Positions 10,411 through 19,376 are shown, numbered from the stretch's first letter. The stretch is 64,000 nt of DNA from Achromobacter insuavis (GCF_902859645.1 NZ_CADIJR010000032.1:1-64000); one strand, 5' to 3'. The notes: generated from the letters alone by a model not told the origin. Translations and numbers: made by a program.

Positions 10411-11394
10411 ATGGCGGACCAAGTCATCAATTGGTTACTGCTGCTACGCTCCGGTAAAGCGACGGCGCAGGACTACAACGATTTCCTGGCGTGGCGCGCG
10501 GCCGACCCCCTGCATGAGAATGCCTGGCAACAATTGACGGGCACTCTGGCGGGTTCAGGCTTTGGCCGGCTGGGCGACGCCTATCCTGCCGGTTACGCCA
10601 CGACCGCCTCGCCGCCGCCCCCACCGCAGGTGGCGCCCGCGCCTGCCGTCACGCCCCCCGTCGTCGTGCCGCCGCGCCGGCGCTTCCTGACGGGTTCGCT
10701 CGCGCTCGCCAGCGCGGGCGCCTGCGCCGCTTACGTCGGCAATGCCTTCTACCCCTTGAGCAACGTCGCGGCGGATGCCGCCACGGCCACCGGCGAGCGC
10801 CGCCGCTACCAGCTTTCCGACGGCAGCCAGTTGCTGCTGGACGCGCGCAGCCGCGTCAACCTGGACTTCACCCCCGCCTACCGCCAGGTGCGGCTGCTGG
10901 ACGGCGCCGTCACCGTGTCGGTGGCGCCGGACGCCCGCCGGCCCTTCCTGGTGCAGACCGCCGAGGGCACCGTGCGCGCCCTGGGCACCCGCTACATGGT
11001 GCGCCAGCAGGCCCAGCGCACGGTGGTCGTGGTGCACGAGCACGAGGTGGTGGTGGAGACCATGGCCGGCGCCCACGGCATCGTGCGGGCCGGCACCGGA
11101 GCGCGCTTCGACGCCTCGCGCATCGACACCCCGCGCGCCGAGCTCATGGCCGAGGCCGCCTGGGAATCGGGCTGGGTCGACGCCCGCGGCCGCCCGCTGG
11201 CCGAGATCATCGCCGCCCTGCGCCCCTATCGCAGCGGGTCCCTGCGCGTCTCCATGGCCGCCGGCGGCCTGCCGGTGTCCGGCCATTTCCCGCTCGACGA
11301 CACCGACGCGGCGCTGACCGCGCTCGAAGACATGATGCCCATCCACGTGCGGCGCTATACGCCCTGGTTCGTCTCGATCAACGTCGCGGCCTGA
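10411..11394 (+). CDS. Orphan FecR-family anti-sigma/sigma-regulator-like protein
   Basis: A FecR-like membrane protein of 327 residues. The cytoplasmic N-terminal part (DUF4880-like) reads VINWLLLLRSGKATAQDYND and FLAWRAADPLHENAWQQL. A proline-rich linker follows (about 68-92), then a membrane segment around residues 95-115 (FLTGSLALASAGACAAYVG) and the periplasmic FecR domain with RYQLSDGSQLLLDARSRVNL. FecR proteins normally transmit a signal from a TonB-dependent receptor to an ECF sigma factor encoded beside them; neither partner is here (murJ upstream, rpsT downstream). I chose ATG 10411, with AGGA upstream, over earlier in-frame codons because it starts the family domain directly. Confidence 0.83.
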   Translation: MADQVINWLLLLRSGKATAQDYNDFLAWRAADPLHENAWQQLTGTLAGSGFGRLGDAYPAGYATTASPPPPPQVAPAPAVTPPVVVPPRRRFLTGSLALASAGACAAYVGNAFYPLSNVAADAATATGERRRYQLSDGSQLLLDARSRVNLDFTPAYRQVRLLDGAVTVSVAPDARRPFLVQTAEGTVRALGTRYMVRQQAQRTVVVVHEHEVVVETMAGAHGIVRAGTGARFDASRIDTPRAELMAEAAWESGWVDARGRPLAEIIAALRPYRSGSLRVSMAAGGLPVSGHFPLDDTDAALTALEDMMPIHVRRYTPWFVSINVAA

Positions 11395-11474
11395 CCACGC
11401 CCGCTGACACGGGGCTGTAACGAAAAGCCGCTTCCGTTGTATACTCAGCACGGTGTTTTTATCCAGTAGGCGCA

Positions 11475-11595
11475 GCAGGGCCCACCAGGCGTTGATTCCT
11501 TCGATGCCCGCGCGGTCTGAAGCCCGGGTCAAGCTACCCGGGCCCTGCAGTCCGAGGCTTTCCTCGCAGCGCCCCCCGCCCGGTTGACGGGCGCT
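11475..11595 (+). ncRNA. Candidate structured leader RNA upstream of rpsT
   Basis: Several stable stems occur in a row: GCCCGGGT/ACCCGGGC (11522-11529 with 11536-11543), CGAGG/CCTCG (11553-11557 with 11562-11566), and GCCCG/CGGGC (11578-11582 with 11588-11592) inside an outer AGC/GCT. GCAGGGCCC (11475-11483) can instead pair perfectly over 9 bp with GGGCCCTGC (11540-11548), which would break the first stem, so two exclusive folds are possible. A TATACT at 11440-11445 may be the -10 box that starts this RNA. It could be an rpsT leader or a separate small RNA; I know of no matching family. Confidence 0.45.
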
Positions 11596-11621
11596 CCATC
11601 GGCAGACACGGCATTTAAAGC

Positions 11622-11649
11622 TTGCAATCCCCCGGGGACTTGCTAAAAT
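11622..11649 (+). promoter_or_regulatory. Predicted rpsT promoter (sigma-70, extended -10)
   Basis: TTGCAA (11622-11627), a 16 bp spacer, then TAAAAT (11644-11649) preceded by TGC, an extended -10. The start of transcription would be about 30 bp before the rpsT ATG at 11684. It lies downstream of the structured leader, so rpsT may have two transcripts. Confidence 0.65.
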
Positions 11650-11683
11650 GTTCGACTTTGCCGAATTCAACTTACATAGCAAC

Positions 11684-11947
11684 ATGGCCAATACCGCCCA
11701 AGCCCGCAAGCGCGCTCGCCAATCCGTTGAGCGCAACAAGCACAATTCCAGCCTGCGCTCGATGCTGCGCACCGCCATCAAGCGCGTTCGCCAATCCATC
11801 GCCGCCGGCGACAAGGCTGCGGCTGGCGAAGTGTTCCAGAAGGCGTCGAGCGTGATCGATCGCGTGGCTGACAAGAACATCATCCACAAGAACAAGGCCG
11901 CTCGCCACAAGAGCCGCCTGGCTGCCGCCATCAAGGCGCTGGCCTAA
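11684..11947 (+). CDS. rpsT: Small ribosomal subunit protein bS20
   Basis: Binds 16S rRNA in the 30S subunit. The 87-residue product begins [21 protein letters not shown] and is rich in Lys, Arg and Ala, with the conserved [15 protein letters not shown] and [19 protein letters not shown]. An in-frame ATG at 11648 would add 12 residues that are foreign to the family and overlap the predicted -10 box, so the start is 11684. In enterobacteria S20 represses its own translation; a regulatory leader is plausible here too. Confidence 0.98.
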   Translation: MANTAQARKRARQSVERNKHNSSLRSMLRTAIKRVRQSIAAGDKAAAGEVFQKASSVIDRVADKNIIHKNKAARHKSRLAAAIKALA

Positions 11948-11999
11948 GCCATTATGCCGCCCTGCCTTGCAGGGCGTCATGAATACGGCAAATGAAGAA

Positions 12000-12023
12000 G
12001 GATGCCCGCGGGCATCCTTTTTT
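12000..12023 (+). terminator. Intrinsic terminator after rpsT
   Basis: A perfect GGATGCCC-GC-GGGCATCC stem (12000-12017) is followed by six T. It ends rpsT transcription and separates it from the convergent lysR. Confidence 0.92.
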
Positions 12024-12108
12024 GTTGCCTGGCGTTGCCTGCCGCCATGGCCATGGACCATGACGCCACTGCCGAGTGACAGTGGCCCACGGCAACTGTA
12101 TCCGCCCG

Positions 12109-13023
12109 TCAGTCCTGCCGGGCCGCGAGGCGGGCGCGGATCTGCTGGGCCTCGTCGCGCAGGGTCGCGGTGAAGGCGTCCACCAGCGGATTCTTGGGCC
12201 GGTGCTCCGGAAACACCAGGTTGACCCGGAACGGGAACGACCGCCGCAATGGCCGGATATGCAGGCCGCGGCCGATGAAATCCAGCGCCGTCAGCGGGTT
12301 GACGATGGCCAGGCCCAGCCCCTGGCGCACGAAGGCGCACACCGAGACCGCCGTCGGCGTCTCGATGATCGCGCGCCGCAGCACGCCCTCGGCCGCGAAG
12401 GCCTCGTCGATCTGGATCCGGTAGGGATCGCTGGACGACAGGCTGACGAACGGTTCGCCGGCGAAATCGGCCAGTTCCAGCGCCGGCCGCGCCAGCAGGC
12501 GATGGCCGTCGGGCAGCACGCAGACCTCGTCCACTTCCAGCAATAATTCCAGCCGGGTGCCGGCCGGCTCCAGCTCGTGCTCGGTCAGGCCCAGGTCATA
12601 GCGCTGGGCCGTGAGCCATTCCTCCAGGAACGGCGATTCCTGCGCCTCCAGCGCCAGGCTCACGCCCGGGTAGTCCTGGCTGAAGCGCCGGAAGGCGCCC
12701 GGCAGCAGCGAATGGGAAAACGCCGGCAGCGCGATCACCGCCAGCTGCCCATCCTGGAACGCGCGCAGGCGCGCCGCCGTGGACGCCACGCGCTCCAGCC
12801 CGGCGTATGACTGCCGCACCTCGTCGTACAGCGCCAGCGCCGGCATGGTGGGCCGCAGGCGGCCGCGCACACGCTCGAACAGGGCGAAGCCGATGGTCTG
12901 CTCCATGCGCGCCAGCTCGCGGCTGACGGTGGGCTGCGAGGTGAACAGCAGGTCGGCGGCCTTGGTCACGCTGCCGGCGATCATGAGGGCGCGGAAGACT
13001 TCGATGTGCCGATGCGTCAACAT
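12109..13023 (-). CDS. lysR: LysR, transcriptional activator of lysA
   Basis: A LysR-family regulator of 304 residues. The N-terminal winged helix-turn-helix reads LTHRHIEVFRALMIAGSVTKAA and SQPTVSRELARMEQTIGFALFERVRGRL. The effector domain contains QESPFLEEWLTAQRYDLGLTE, EVCVLPDGH and VNPLTALD, which match E. coli LysR closely rather than a generic family member. In E. coli LysR activates lysA when diaminopimelate is present. Here too it is divergent from lysA with a 121 bp gap, which supports the same regulation. Confidence 0.9.
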   Translation of the reverse strand: MLTHRHIEVFRALMIAGSVTKAADLLFTSQPTVSRELARMEQTIGFALFERVRGRLRPTMPALALYDEVRQSYAGLERVASTAARLRAFQDGQLAVIALPAFSHSLLPGAFRRFSQDYPGVSLALEAQESPFLEEWLTAQRYDLGLTEHELEPAGTRLELLLEVDEVCVLPDGHRLLARPALELADFAGEPFVSLSSSDPYRIQIDEAFAAEGVLRRAIIETPTAVSVCAFVRQGLGLAIVNPLTALDFIGRGLHIRPLRRSFPFRVNLVFPEHRPKNPLVDAFTATLRDEAQQIRARLAARQD

Positions 13024-13144
13024 GCCAAACCCATATCAGGAATGAATCGATGTGGAAAATCTAAGCATTTTACTGGATGACCCGGCGCAGGCATGATGCT
13101 GCCCTGATTCCCTACCCCGTCACCGCTACAAGGTTCACCCCGCA

Positions 13145-14374
13145 ATGGCTTTCGATCCGCGCCAACTCACCCAACTCGCCGCCGAGCACGGCACCCCGCT
13201 GTGGGTCTACGATGCCGCCGTCATCCGCGAGCGCATCGCCCAGCTGCGCCGATTCGATGTCATCCGCTACGCGCAGAAGGCCTGCTCCAACCTGCACATC
13301 CTGCGCCTGATGCGCGCCGAGGGCGTGATGGTGGACGCGGTGTCGCTGGGCGAGATCGAACGCAGCCTGGCCGCCGGCTTCGAGCCCGCGGGCGAGCCGG
13401 CCGGCGTGGTGTTCACGGCCGACCTGATCGACCACGCCACCCTGGCCACCGTCATCAAGCACGGCATCACCGTCAATGCCGGCTCGCTCGACATGCTCGA
13501 ACGCGTTGGCCAGCACGCGCCGGGGCACCGGGTGTGGCTGCGCATCAACCCGGGCTTCGGCCACGGCCACAGCAACAAGACCAACACCGGCGGCCCGCAA
13601 AGCAAGCACGGCATCTGGATCGACGACGTCGCGGCCGCCATCGGCATTGTGCGCCGCTACGGCCTGAAGCTGGTCGGCATCCACATGCACATCGGCTCGG
13701 GCGTGGACTACGGCCACCTGTCGAGCGTGTGCGACGCGATGGTCGACGTGGTCGCGTCGCTGGACCACGACATCGAGGCCATTTCGGCCGGCGGCGGCCT
13801 GTCGATTCCGTATCGCGAGGGCGAGCCGCGCATCGACTGCGACCACTACTTCGAGCAATGGGACGCGGCCCGCAAGCGCATCGAGCAGCGCCTCGGCCAT
13901 GAGGTGCGCCTGGAGATCGAACCGGGCCGCTTCCTGGTGGCCGAGGCCGGCGCGCTGGTGGCCGAAGTGCACGCGATCAACCGCCGCCCCGAGCGCGATT
14001 TCGCGCTGGTGGACGCCGGCTTCAACGACCTGATGCGCCCGGCTATGTACGGCAGCTACCACCGCATCTCGGTGCACGCGCCGGACGGCGCCACGCCGCC
14101 GACGGCCGAGACCCGCGTCGCCGTGGCCGGCCCGCTGTGCGAATCGGGCGACGTCTTCACGCAGGACGCCGGCGGCGTGGTCTCGGATCAGTCGCTGCCG
14201 CAGCCGCGCATCGGCGACTTCCTGGTGTTCCACAATGCCGGCGCCTATGGCGCGTCGATGTCCTCGAACTACAACACCCGGCCGCTGGCGGCCGAAGTGC
14301 TGCTGGACCGCAACGAGGCGCGCCTGATCCGCCGCCGCCAGACGGTCGCCGACCTGCTGGCGCTGGAGCAATAA
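13145..14374 (+). CDS. lysA: Diaminopimelate decarboxylase
   Basis: A PLP enzyme that makes L-lysine from meso-diaminopimelate, the last step of lysine synthesis. The product is 409 residues. The PLP lysine is K45 in RYAQKACSNLHILRLM, the phosphate-binding glycine loop is SAGGGLSIPY, and EPGRFLVAEAGALV, PAMYGSYHRI and GPLCESGDVF (active-site Cys) follow. The sequence is of the E. coli LysA type. An AAGG stands 9 bp before the ATG. The LysR activator is transcribed away from it, so the 13024-13144 gap should hold the shared control region. Confidence 0.94.
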   Translation: MAFDPRQLTQLAAEHGTPLWVYDAAVIRERIAQLRRFDVIRYAQKACSNLHILRLMRAEGVMVDAVSLGEIERSLAAGFEPAGEPAGVVFTADLIDHATLATVIKHGITVNAGSLDMLERVGQHAPGHRVWLRINPGFGHGHSNKTNTGGPQSKHGIWIDDVAAAIGIVRRYGLKLVGIHMHIGSGVDYGHLSSVCDAMVDVVASLDHDIEAISAGGGLSIPYREGEPRIDCDHYFEQWDAARKRIEQRLGHEVRLEIEPGRFLVAEAGALVAEVHAINRRPERDFALVDAGFNDLMRPAMYGSYHRISVHAPDGATPPTAETRVAVAGPLCESGDVFTQDAGGVVSDQSLPQPRIGDFLVFHNAGAYGASMSSNYNTRPLAAEVLLDRNEARLIRRRQTVADLLALEQ

Positions 14375-14422
14375 GGCAAGGCGCGGCCGTGGCGAACGCG
14401 ACGGCCGCGCGATCAGGCAGGA

Positions 14423-15190
14423 TCAGGTGGGAAAGGCTTCGCGCAAGGCGAAGGTGGCCTGCTTGAACACGCCCAGGTCGGTGCCGACCGCGACGAAGTG
14501 CATGCCCATGTCCAGGTAGCGGCGCGCATCGGCCTGCACCGGCGCCAGGATGCCCACCGCCTTGCCCTGCGCGCTGACGCGCTGGTACAGGTGGCGAATC
14601 GCTTCCTGCACTTCCGGGTGGCCCGGATTGCCCAGGTGGCCCAGGGCCGCGGCCAGGTCCGACGGGCCGATGAAGACGCCATCCACGCCCTCGACCGAGG
14701 CGATCGCGTCGACCGCCTCGATGCCGGGGCGGCTCTCGATCTGCAGCAGCACGCAGATGTTGTCGTTGATGGTCTTCAAGTAATCCGGCACGGTGCCGTA
14801 GCGGTTGCTGCGCTGCATGCCGGCCACGCCGCGGATGCCCTGCGGCGGATAGCGCGTGGCGGCCACGGCGCGGCGCGCGTCGTCCTCGGATTCGATGAAG
14901 GGGATCAGCAGGTTGTAGAAGCCGATATCGAGCAGGCGCTTGATCTCGACCGGATCGTTCCAGGTCGGCCGGCCGATGGCGGCGCTGGCGCTGCCCTGCA
15001 GGGCCTGCAGCTGCTGCAGGAACATCGGCACGGTGTTGGGCGAATGCTCGCCGTCCAGCAGCAGCCAGTCGAAGTCGGCCAGGCCCGCGACTTCCGCGGT
15101 GATGTGGCTGGACATGCACATCCAGAAACCGATCAGGCGCTCGCGCGCCAGGATGCGTTGGCGAAAGCGGTTGGGCAAGGGTGAAGTCAT
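14423..15190 (-). CDS. garL: HpcH/HpaI-family aldolase, 2-dehydro-3-deoxyglucarate aldolase-like
   Basis: A class II pyruvate aldolase that should cleave 5-keto-4-deoxy-D-glucarate (or a similar 2-keto-3-deoxy acid) to pyruvate and tartronate semialdehyde. The 255-residue protein has [16 protein letters not shown] (catalytic His), [41 protein letters not shown] (metal-binding Glu) and [19 protein letters not shown] (metal-binding Asp). This is much closer to GarL than to HpaI, a paralogue of which is encoded at 32279 in this window. It heads a run of minus-strand genes with a solute receptor and Ldh-type oxidoreductase upstream, which fits sugar-diacid breakdown. Confidence 0.82.
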   Translation of the reverse strand: MTSPLPNRFRQRILARERLIGFWMCMSSHITAEVAGLADFDWLLLDGEHSPNTVPMFLQQLQALQGSASAAIGRPTWNDPVEIKRLLDIGFYNLLIPFIESEDDARRAVAATRYPPQGIRGVAGMQRSNRYGTVPDYLKTINDNICVLLQIESRPGIEAVDAIASVEGVDGVFIGPSDLAAALGHLGNPGHPEVQEAIRHLYQRVSAQGKAVGILAPVQADARRYLDMGMHFVAVGTDLGVFKQATFALREAFPT

Positions 15191-15260
15191 CGCTGCGGGT
15201 TTCCCATCGTATTGAACCCCCGGCGCCGCCCGGCGCGCGGGGGGGAGTTGATACCGGACG

Positions 15261-16256
15261 CTAGTCCATGCGGGCGCCGGAGGCCTTGGCCGCCGCGCCC
15301 CACTTGGTGATTTCGGATTGGACGAAGGCCGAGAACGCCTTGGGGTCGTCGCCCACCACCACGAAGCCTACGCTTTCCAGCTTCTGCCGGATATCCGGTG
15401 AAGCCAGGGCCTTGACGGTCGCCTGGTTCAGGCGCTGGATGACCGCGGGCGGGGTCTTGGCCGGCGCCGACAGGCCGAACCAGGACTCGGCGGCAAACCC
15501 CGGATAGCCCGATTCCGCCACCGTGGGCGTGTCCGGATAGGCCGGGTTGCGCTGGGCGCTGGCCACCGCCAGGGCGCGCAGCTTGCCCGACCTGACCTGC
15601 GGCAGCAGCGAATCCTGGTTCAGGAACATCACCGAGACACGGCCGCCGATCATGTCGGTGATGGCGGCCGCGCCGCCCTTGTAGGGCACGTGCACCAGGT
15701 CGAGCTTGGCGGCCTGCTTGAGCATTTCCATGGCCAGATGGCCGGACGAGCCGTTGCCCGAGCTGGCGTGGGTGTACTTGCCCGGATTGGCGCGCACCAG
15801 CTTGATGAAGTCGGCGAAGTTGGTGGCCGGGAATTCCATGTTGGCCACCAGCACATTGGGGCCGGTGGCCAGCAGCGAGATGTGGGCGAAGTCGCTGTCG
15901 CGGTACGGCATGCTCTGGTAGAGCGAATAGCTGATGGCGTTCGAGCCCACGCCCGACAGCAGCAGCGTGTAGCCGTCGGGCTCGGCCTTGGCGACCACAT
16001 CGGAACCGATGTTGCCGTTGGCGCCGCCCTTGTTCTCGACCACGACGCTCTGGCCCAGTTCCTTGGACAGCTCGGCGGCCAGCAGGCGTCCGACCGCGTC
16101 GGTGCTGCCGCCCGCGGGGAACGGCACGATCAGCTTGACCGGCCGCGTCGGCCAGTCCTGCGCCAGCAGCAGCCCCGGCGCGACCGCCGCGGCCGCGCCC
16201 AATGCCAGCGCGGCCAGCCCCAGCCGGCGGCGCGCCGGCGATGTCTTGTGTTGCAT
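15261..16256 (-). CDS. Bug-family tripartite tricarboxylate transporter substrate-binding protein
   Basis: A periplasmic solute receptor of 331 residues with a signal peptide (about 1-33, ending [11 protein letters not shown]). Diagnostic blocks are [82 protein letters not shown] and [22 protein letters not shown]. Members bind carboxylates for TctAB permeases, but many, especially in Bordetella, are orphans. No tctA or tctB is in view. A strong aaggaga precedes the ATG. It lies between the garL-like and Ldh-like genes, so its ligand may be a sugar acid or hydroxyacid. Confidence 0.92.
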   Translation of the reverse strand: MQHKTSPARRRLGLAALALGAAAAVAPGLLLAQDWPTRPVKLIVPFPAGGSTDAVGRLLAAELSKELGQSVVVENKGGANGNIGSDVVAKAEPDGYTLLLSGVGSNAISYSLYQSMPYRDSDFAHISLLATGPNVLVANMEFPATNFADFIKLVRANPGKYTHASSGNGSSGHLAMEMLKQAAKLDLVHVPYKGGAAAITDMIGGRVSVMFLNQDSLLPQVRSGKLRALAVASAQRNPAYPDTPTVAESGYPGFAAESWFGLSAPAKTPPAVIQRLNQATVKALASPDIRQKLESVGFVVVGDDPKAFSAFVQSEITKWGAAAKASGARMD

Positions 16257-16370
16257 GGTTGTCTCCTTGTGGTGTTTTTCTAATGCTTGCCGCCCGGTGG
16301 CCGGGTCGGTGGATCAACGCGCGGGCAGGCCCGCGCGGCGGGAAAAACGTCATGCGACCGGACGGAGCGC

Positions 16371-17477
16371 TCAGTCCAGCAGATAAGGCACCGCGGCGCG
16401 CGCGCAGATCTCGCGCAGGCGCGTCGCCAGTGCCGTAGGGATCGGGATGCCCTGTTCGCGGCGGCGCGCGCGCTCGGCGGCCTCGGGCTCGCCGGCCACC
16501 AGCACCGGCTCGTCGGGCCGCGCGGGCGGCGTGTCGTGCAGCGTGTCGATCAGGTCGTCCATGTCAGACTCGAACGAGCCGCTGGCGCGGAACGCGTCGG
16601 GATTGAGCGCCAGGAAGAAGTGGCCGACGTCATCGGGCTCGCCGGGGCGGCGCGTGACATTGCGGCGCGCCGCCAGCGCGCTGCCGCTGAGCGTGCCGCC
16701 CAGGATCTGCGCCATCATCGCCAGGCCGTAGCCCTTGTGGCTGCTCATGGCCGGCGTGCCGCCCAGCGGCGTCAGCCCGCCCTCGGGATGCTTGAAGATG
16801 AACTGCATGGCGCTGTCGGCCGCGGTGACCGGCTCGCCCTGTCCGTCCACCGCCCAGCCCGGCGGCAGCGGCTTGCCCAGGAAGTCATAGACCTTGACCT
16901 TGTTGGCCGCGACGGTGGTGGTGGCCATGTCGAGCACGAACGGCTCGTTGTGCGCGGCCGGCGCGCCGAAGGCGATGGGGTTGGTGCCCAGCATGGGCAT
17001 GGCGCCGCGCGTGGGCACCATGATGACGCCGTTGGCGCTGCTGGTGACCAGCCCGACCACGCCGCGCTCGACGGCGATGCGCGCATAGACGCCGGCCGCG
17101 CCGAAGTGATGCGAATTGCACACCGAGACGGCGCCCACGCCATGCTCCAGCGCCTTGTCGACGGCCAGGTTCATGGCCTGCGCCGATACCGGATAGCCCA
17201 GTCCGCCCATGCCGTCGAGCAGCGCGCTGGCGCCGCCGTCGCGCACCACGCGCGGGCGCGCATCGAGCTTGAGCGAGCCGGCGCGCAGTTTGTCCTCGTA
17301 CGCGGGCAGCATCGAGATGCCGTGCGAATCGATGCCCAGCAGATCCGTCTCGGCCATCAGGCCCGCGGTGATGGCGGCCAGGTCCGGCGCCATGCCCCAT
17401 GCCTGCAACACAATCAGAATCTGCTCCCGCACCTGCCCCGCCGATGCCGCTGTTCCTGCCGAACCATTGCCTTGCAC
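16371..17477 (-). CDS. Ldh-family (malate/L-lactate/ureidoglycolate dehydrogenase-type) oxidoreductase
   Basis: An NAD(P)-dependent 2-hydroxyacid oxidoreductase of the LDH2/MDH2 fold, about 368 residues. Typical blocks are MAETDLLGIDSHGISMLPAY, VCNSHHFGAAGVYARIAVE (catalytic His), GVIMVPTRGAMPMLGTNPIAFGAP, FVLDMATTTVAANKV and SSHKGYGLAMMAQILGGTLSG. I chose the GTG at 17477, 7 bp after aggag; the longer frame to 17534 adds unrelated residues. Substrate unknown; a plant-type or sugar-derived hydroxyacid fits the neighbours. The gap to the receptor gene is about 115 bp. Confidence 0.87.
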   Translation of the reverse strand: MQGNGSAGTAASAGQVREQILIVLQAWGMAPDLAAITAGLMAETDLLGIDSHGISMLPAYEDKLRAGSLKLDARPRVVRDGGASALLDGMGGLGYPVSAQAMNLAVDKALEHGVGAVSVCNSHHFGAAGVYARIAVERGVVGLVTSSANGVIMVPTRGAMPMLGTNPIAFGAPAAHNEPFVLDMATTTVAANKVKVYDFLGKPLPPGWAVDGQGEPVTAADSAMQFIFKHPEGGLTPLGGTPAMSSHKGYGLAMMAQILGGTLSGSALAARRNVTRRPGEPDDVGHFFLALNPDAFRASGSFESDMDDLIDTLHDTPPARPDEPVLVAGEPEAAERARRREQGIPIPTALATRLREICARAAVPYLLD

Positions 17478-17530
17478 GCGATCTCTCCTGCTGTTGTCAG
17501 TGTGAAGCTCCCGGACGGCGCGCGGGCCGG

Positions 17531-18304
17531 TCAATCGCGTTCGCGGTCGACCAGCCGGTGGCGGGCCTGGCCCAGGTGGAATTGCATGGCGACCCGGGCG
17601 CGCTCGCCGTCCTGGGCGCGGATCGCCTCGAGGATGGTGGCGTGCTCGTCCAGGACGCGCTGGGCGCGCTGGCGCGACCCGGTGCGGGTCAGATTGAGCG
17701 TCAGGCGCATGAAGCCGTTGATGGACTCGTGGATGCTTTCCAGCACGCCGAGATAGAAGTCGTTGCCGGTGGCCTCGGTGATGCTGGCATGGAACGCCAG
17801 ATCGGCCTCGGCCGACATCTGGCCGCGCGCCAGGCTGTCGGCGAAGGCGGCGTGCGCGGCCTCGATCTTCTGCAATTGCTCGTCGGTGCGGCGCAGCGCC
17901 GCCAGCCGCGCGGCGTCGCCTTCCAGCGCCACGCGCAGTTCCTGCGCGCGCAGGTAGGCGCCGACGTTGCCGACGTCGCTGAAGGCGGTCAGGCGCGGCG
18001 CCGGCTGGTGGCTGACGAAGGTGCCCAGGCCCTGGTGCGCGGTGATGAGGCCGTCGGCGCGCAGCCGCAGCAGGGCTTCGCGCACCACTGGCCGCGATAC
18101 GCCGAAGCGCTCGGAGATCTCGTTCTCGGAAGGCAGCTTGTCGCCGACGTTGAGATTGCCGGCGACGATCTGCTCGAAGATCTGGCCGTACAGCTGATCC
18201 GCCAGCCGCACGCGGTGGCCGCGTTCCAGCACCAGCGCGCCCATGGCGTCCGGCTCGGCGGACGCGGACGGCGCGGACGGGGGCGATGCTTTGGGTCGGG
18301 CCAC
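17531..18304 (-). CDS. GntR-family (FadR subfamily) transcriptional regulator
   Basis: A one-component regulator of 257 residues. The winged helix spans about residues 33-100 with LADQLYGQIFEQIVAGNLNVG, LPSENEISERFGVSRPVVREAL and LRADGLITAHQGLGTFV. The C-terminal FCD ligand domain follows, with ELRVALEGDAARLAAL, DLAFHASITEATGNDFY and DEHATILEAI; its His and Asp residues are those that usually bind a metal and a carboxylic acid. It starts with GTG preceded by aggagg. It probably controls the surrounding hydroxyacid genes; a palindrome at 19360-19376 is a candidate operator. Confidence 0.9.
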   Translation of the reverse strand: MARPKASPPSAPSASAEPDAMGALVLERGHRVRLADQLYGQIFEQIVAGNLNVGDKLPSENEISERFGVSRPVVREALLRLRADGLITAHQGLGTFVSHQPAPRLTAFSDVGNVGAYLRAQELRVALEGDAARLAALRRTDEQLQKIEAAHAAFADSLARGQMSAEADLAFHASITEATGNDFYLGVLESIHESINGFMRLTLNLTRTGSRQRAQRVLDEHATILEAIRAQDGERARVAMQFHLGQARHRLVDRERD

Positions 18305-18364
18305 GGAGCCTCCTAGGGCCTATTAACAGCGCTCATCGTACCGTCAATGCCGCGCGCGCGGCCA

Positions 18365-19294
18365 TCAGGCCGTGACGGTTTCGCGGTCCCACTCGGCCAG
18401 CGCGCGCGCCACCGGCGCGACCCGTTCGCGCTCGGCGCTGGAGATGCCGGTCAGCAGCGGCAGCATCGGACCCATGTCGGCCACGCCGGACAGGGTCACG
18501 GCGTCGTGCAGCACGCGGATCGGGCTGATCGCGTCGCGGCAATCCTCCAGGCCCAGGTAGTGGGCGCGCACCGTTTCGGCCTCGTCGTAGCGGCCTTCCT
18601 TGAGCAGATGCAGCAGGCGCATCGAGCCGCGCGGGGCGACGCAGACCGAGCCGGAGGTGAAGCTCTTCAGGCCGAAGTCGCGATAGTGGACGATGGCCGG
18701 GCGTTCGCCGATGCCGCTGACCACGCGGTTGGCGTCCACGCTTTGCAGCAGCGCCGACAGATAGGCGTCGCGCGCCGGCTCCTCGCGCACCACCGCGTAC
18801 TTGAACGCGACGATGCGGCCTTCCTCGACCAGGCGCGCCGCCGTGGCCGGCGCGAGGTAATCGGCGGACTTGATGTAGACCACCGCGGGCTTGCCCAGCG
18901 CGTCGGTGAAGCGGCGCACGCCATCGGCCAGGCCGGCGTCGGTGTAGGGAAACGACATCGGCAGCAGCATCGCGGTGGGAAAGGCGCGCGAACGCAGCAG
19001 CGCGGCCTGGTCCATCATCTTGCCGAAATCGGGGCCGACCGAGGGCAGGATCCAGGTGTCCGGCCCGGCCAGCGCGGCCAGCATATCGACGATGCGGGCG
19101 TATTCGCCCACGCCGACGTTGTAGAAGTTGGCGTTGCCGCCGTACATCACGTTGCGCACGCCGCCCGCCTCCAGGTGCCGCAACAGCTGCTGGTTGGCGG
19201 CTTCGTTCAGGGACAGGTCGGCATGGCGCGCCAGCGGCGGCACCGCGATGACGGAACGCTGCAGGTCCTGGACGGTGACCGGGGAGGTTTTCAT
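18365..19294 (-). CDS. Dihydrodipicolinate synthase-family lyase/dehydratase
   Basis: A DapA-superfamily TIM barrel of 309 residues. The substrate loop reads GGVRNVMYGGNANFYNVGVGEY, the region with the usual active-site Tyr reads KPAVVYIKSADYL, and the Schiff-base lysine is most likely in IVAFKYAVV (about residue 178). It is not a biosynthetic DapA: the match is loose and the neighbours are catabolic. Family members act on 2-keto-3-deoxy sugar acids, 5-keto-4-deoxyglucarate or hydroxyproline-derived acids. A good aggaga precedes the ATG. It is divergent from the next solute-receptor gene. Confidence 0.8.
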   Translation of the reverse strand: MKTSPVTVQDLQRSVIAVPPLARHADLSLNEAANQQLLRHLEAGGVRNVMYGGNANFYNVGVGEYARIVDMLAALAGPDTWILPSVGPDFGKMMDQAALLRSRAFPTAMLLPMSFPYTDAGLADGVRRFTDALGKPAVVYIKSADYLAPATAARLVEEGRIVAFKYAVVREEPARDAYLSALLQSVDANRVVSGIGERPAIVHYRDFGLKSFTSGSVCVAPRGSMRLLHLLKEGRYDEAETVRAHYLGLEDCRDAISPIRVLHDAVTLSGVADMGPMLPLLTGISSAERERVAPVARALAEWDRETVTA

Positions 19295-19359
19295 GGCGGG
19301 GTCTCCTGGCGGATTCCGAGGCGGAATCCAGTTGTTAGATGACTGGTTCGCAAAAAGTA

Positions 19360-19376
19360 TACTTGGTTGACAAGTA
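19360..19376. promoter_or_regulatory. Candidate GntR/FadR-type operator
   Basis: TACTTG-GTTGA-CAAGTA is a perfect inverted repeat with 6 bp arms and a 5 bp centre. Inside it TGGT-TG-ACAA fits the loose GntR/FadR pattern TNGT-N-ACNA. It lies in the 232 bp region between the divergent DapA-like gene and the solute-receptor gene, 65 bp from one start and 150 bp from the other. The GntR regulator at 17531-18304 is the natural candidate to bind it. Confidence 0.6.
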
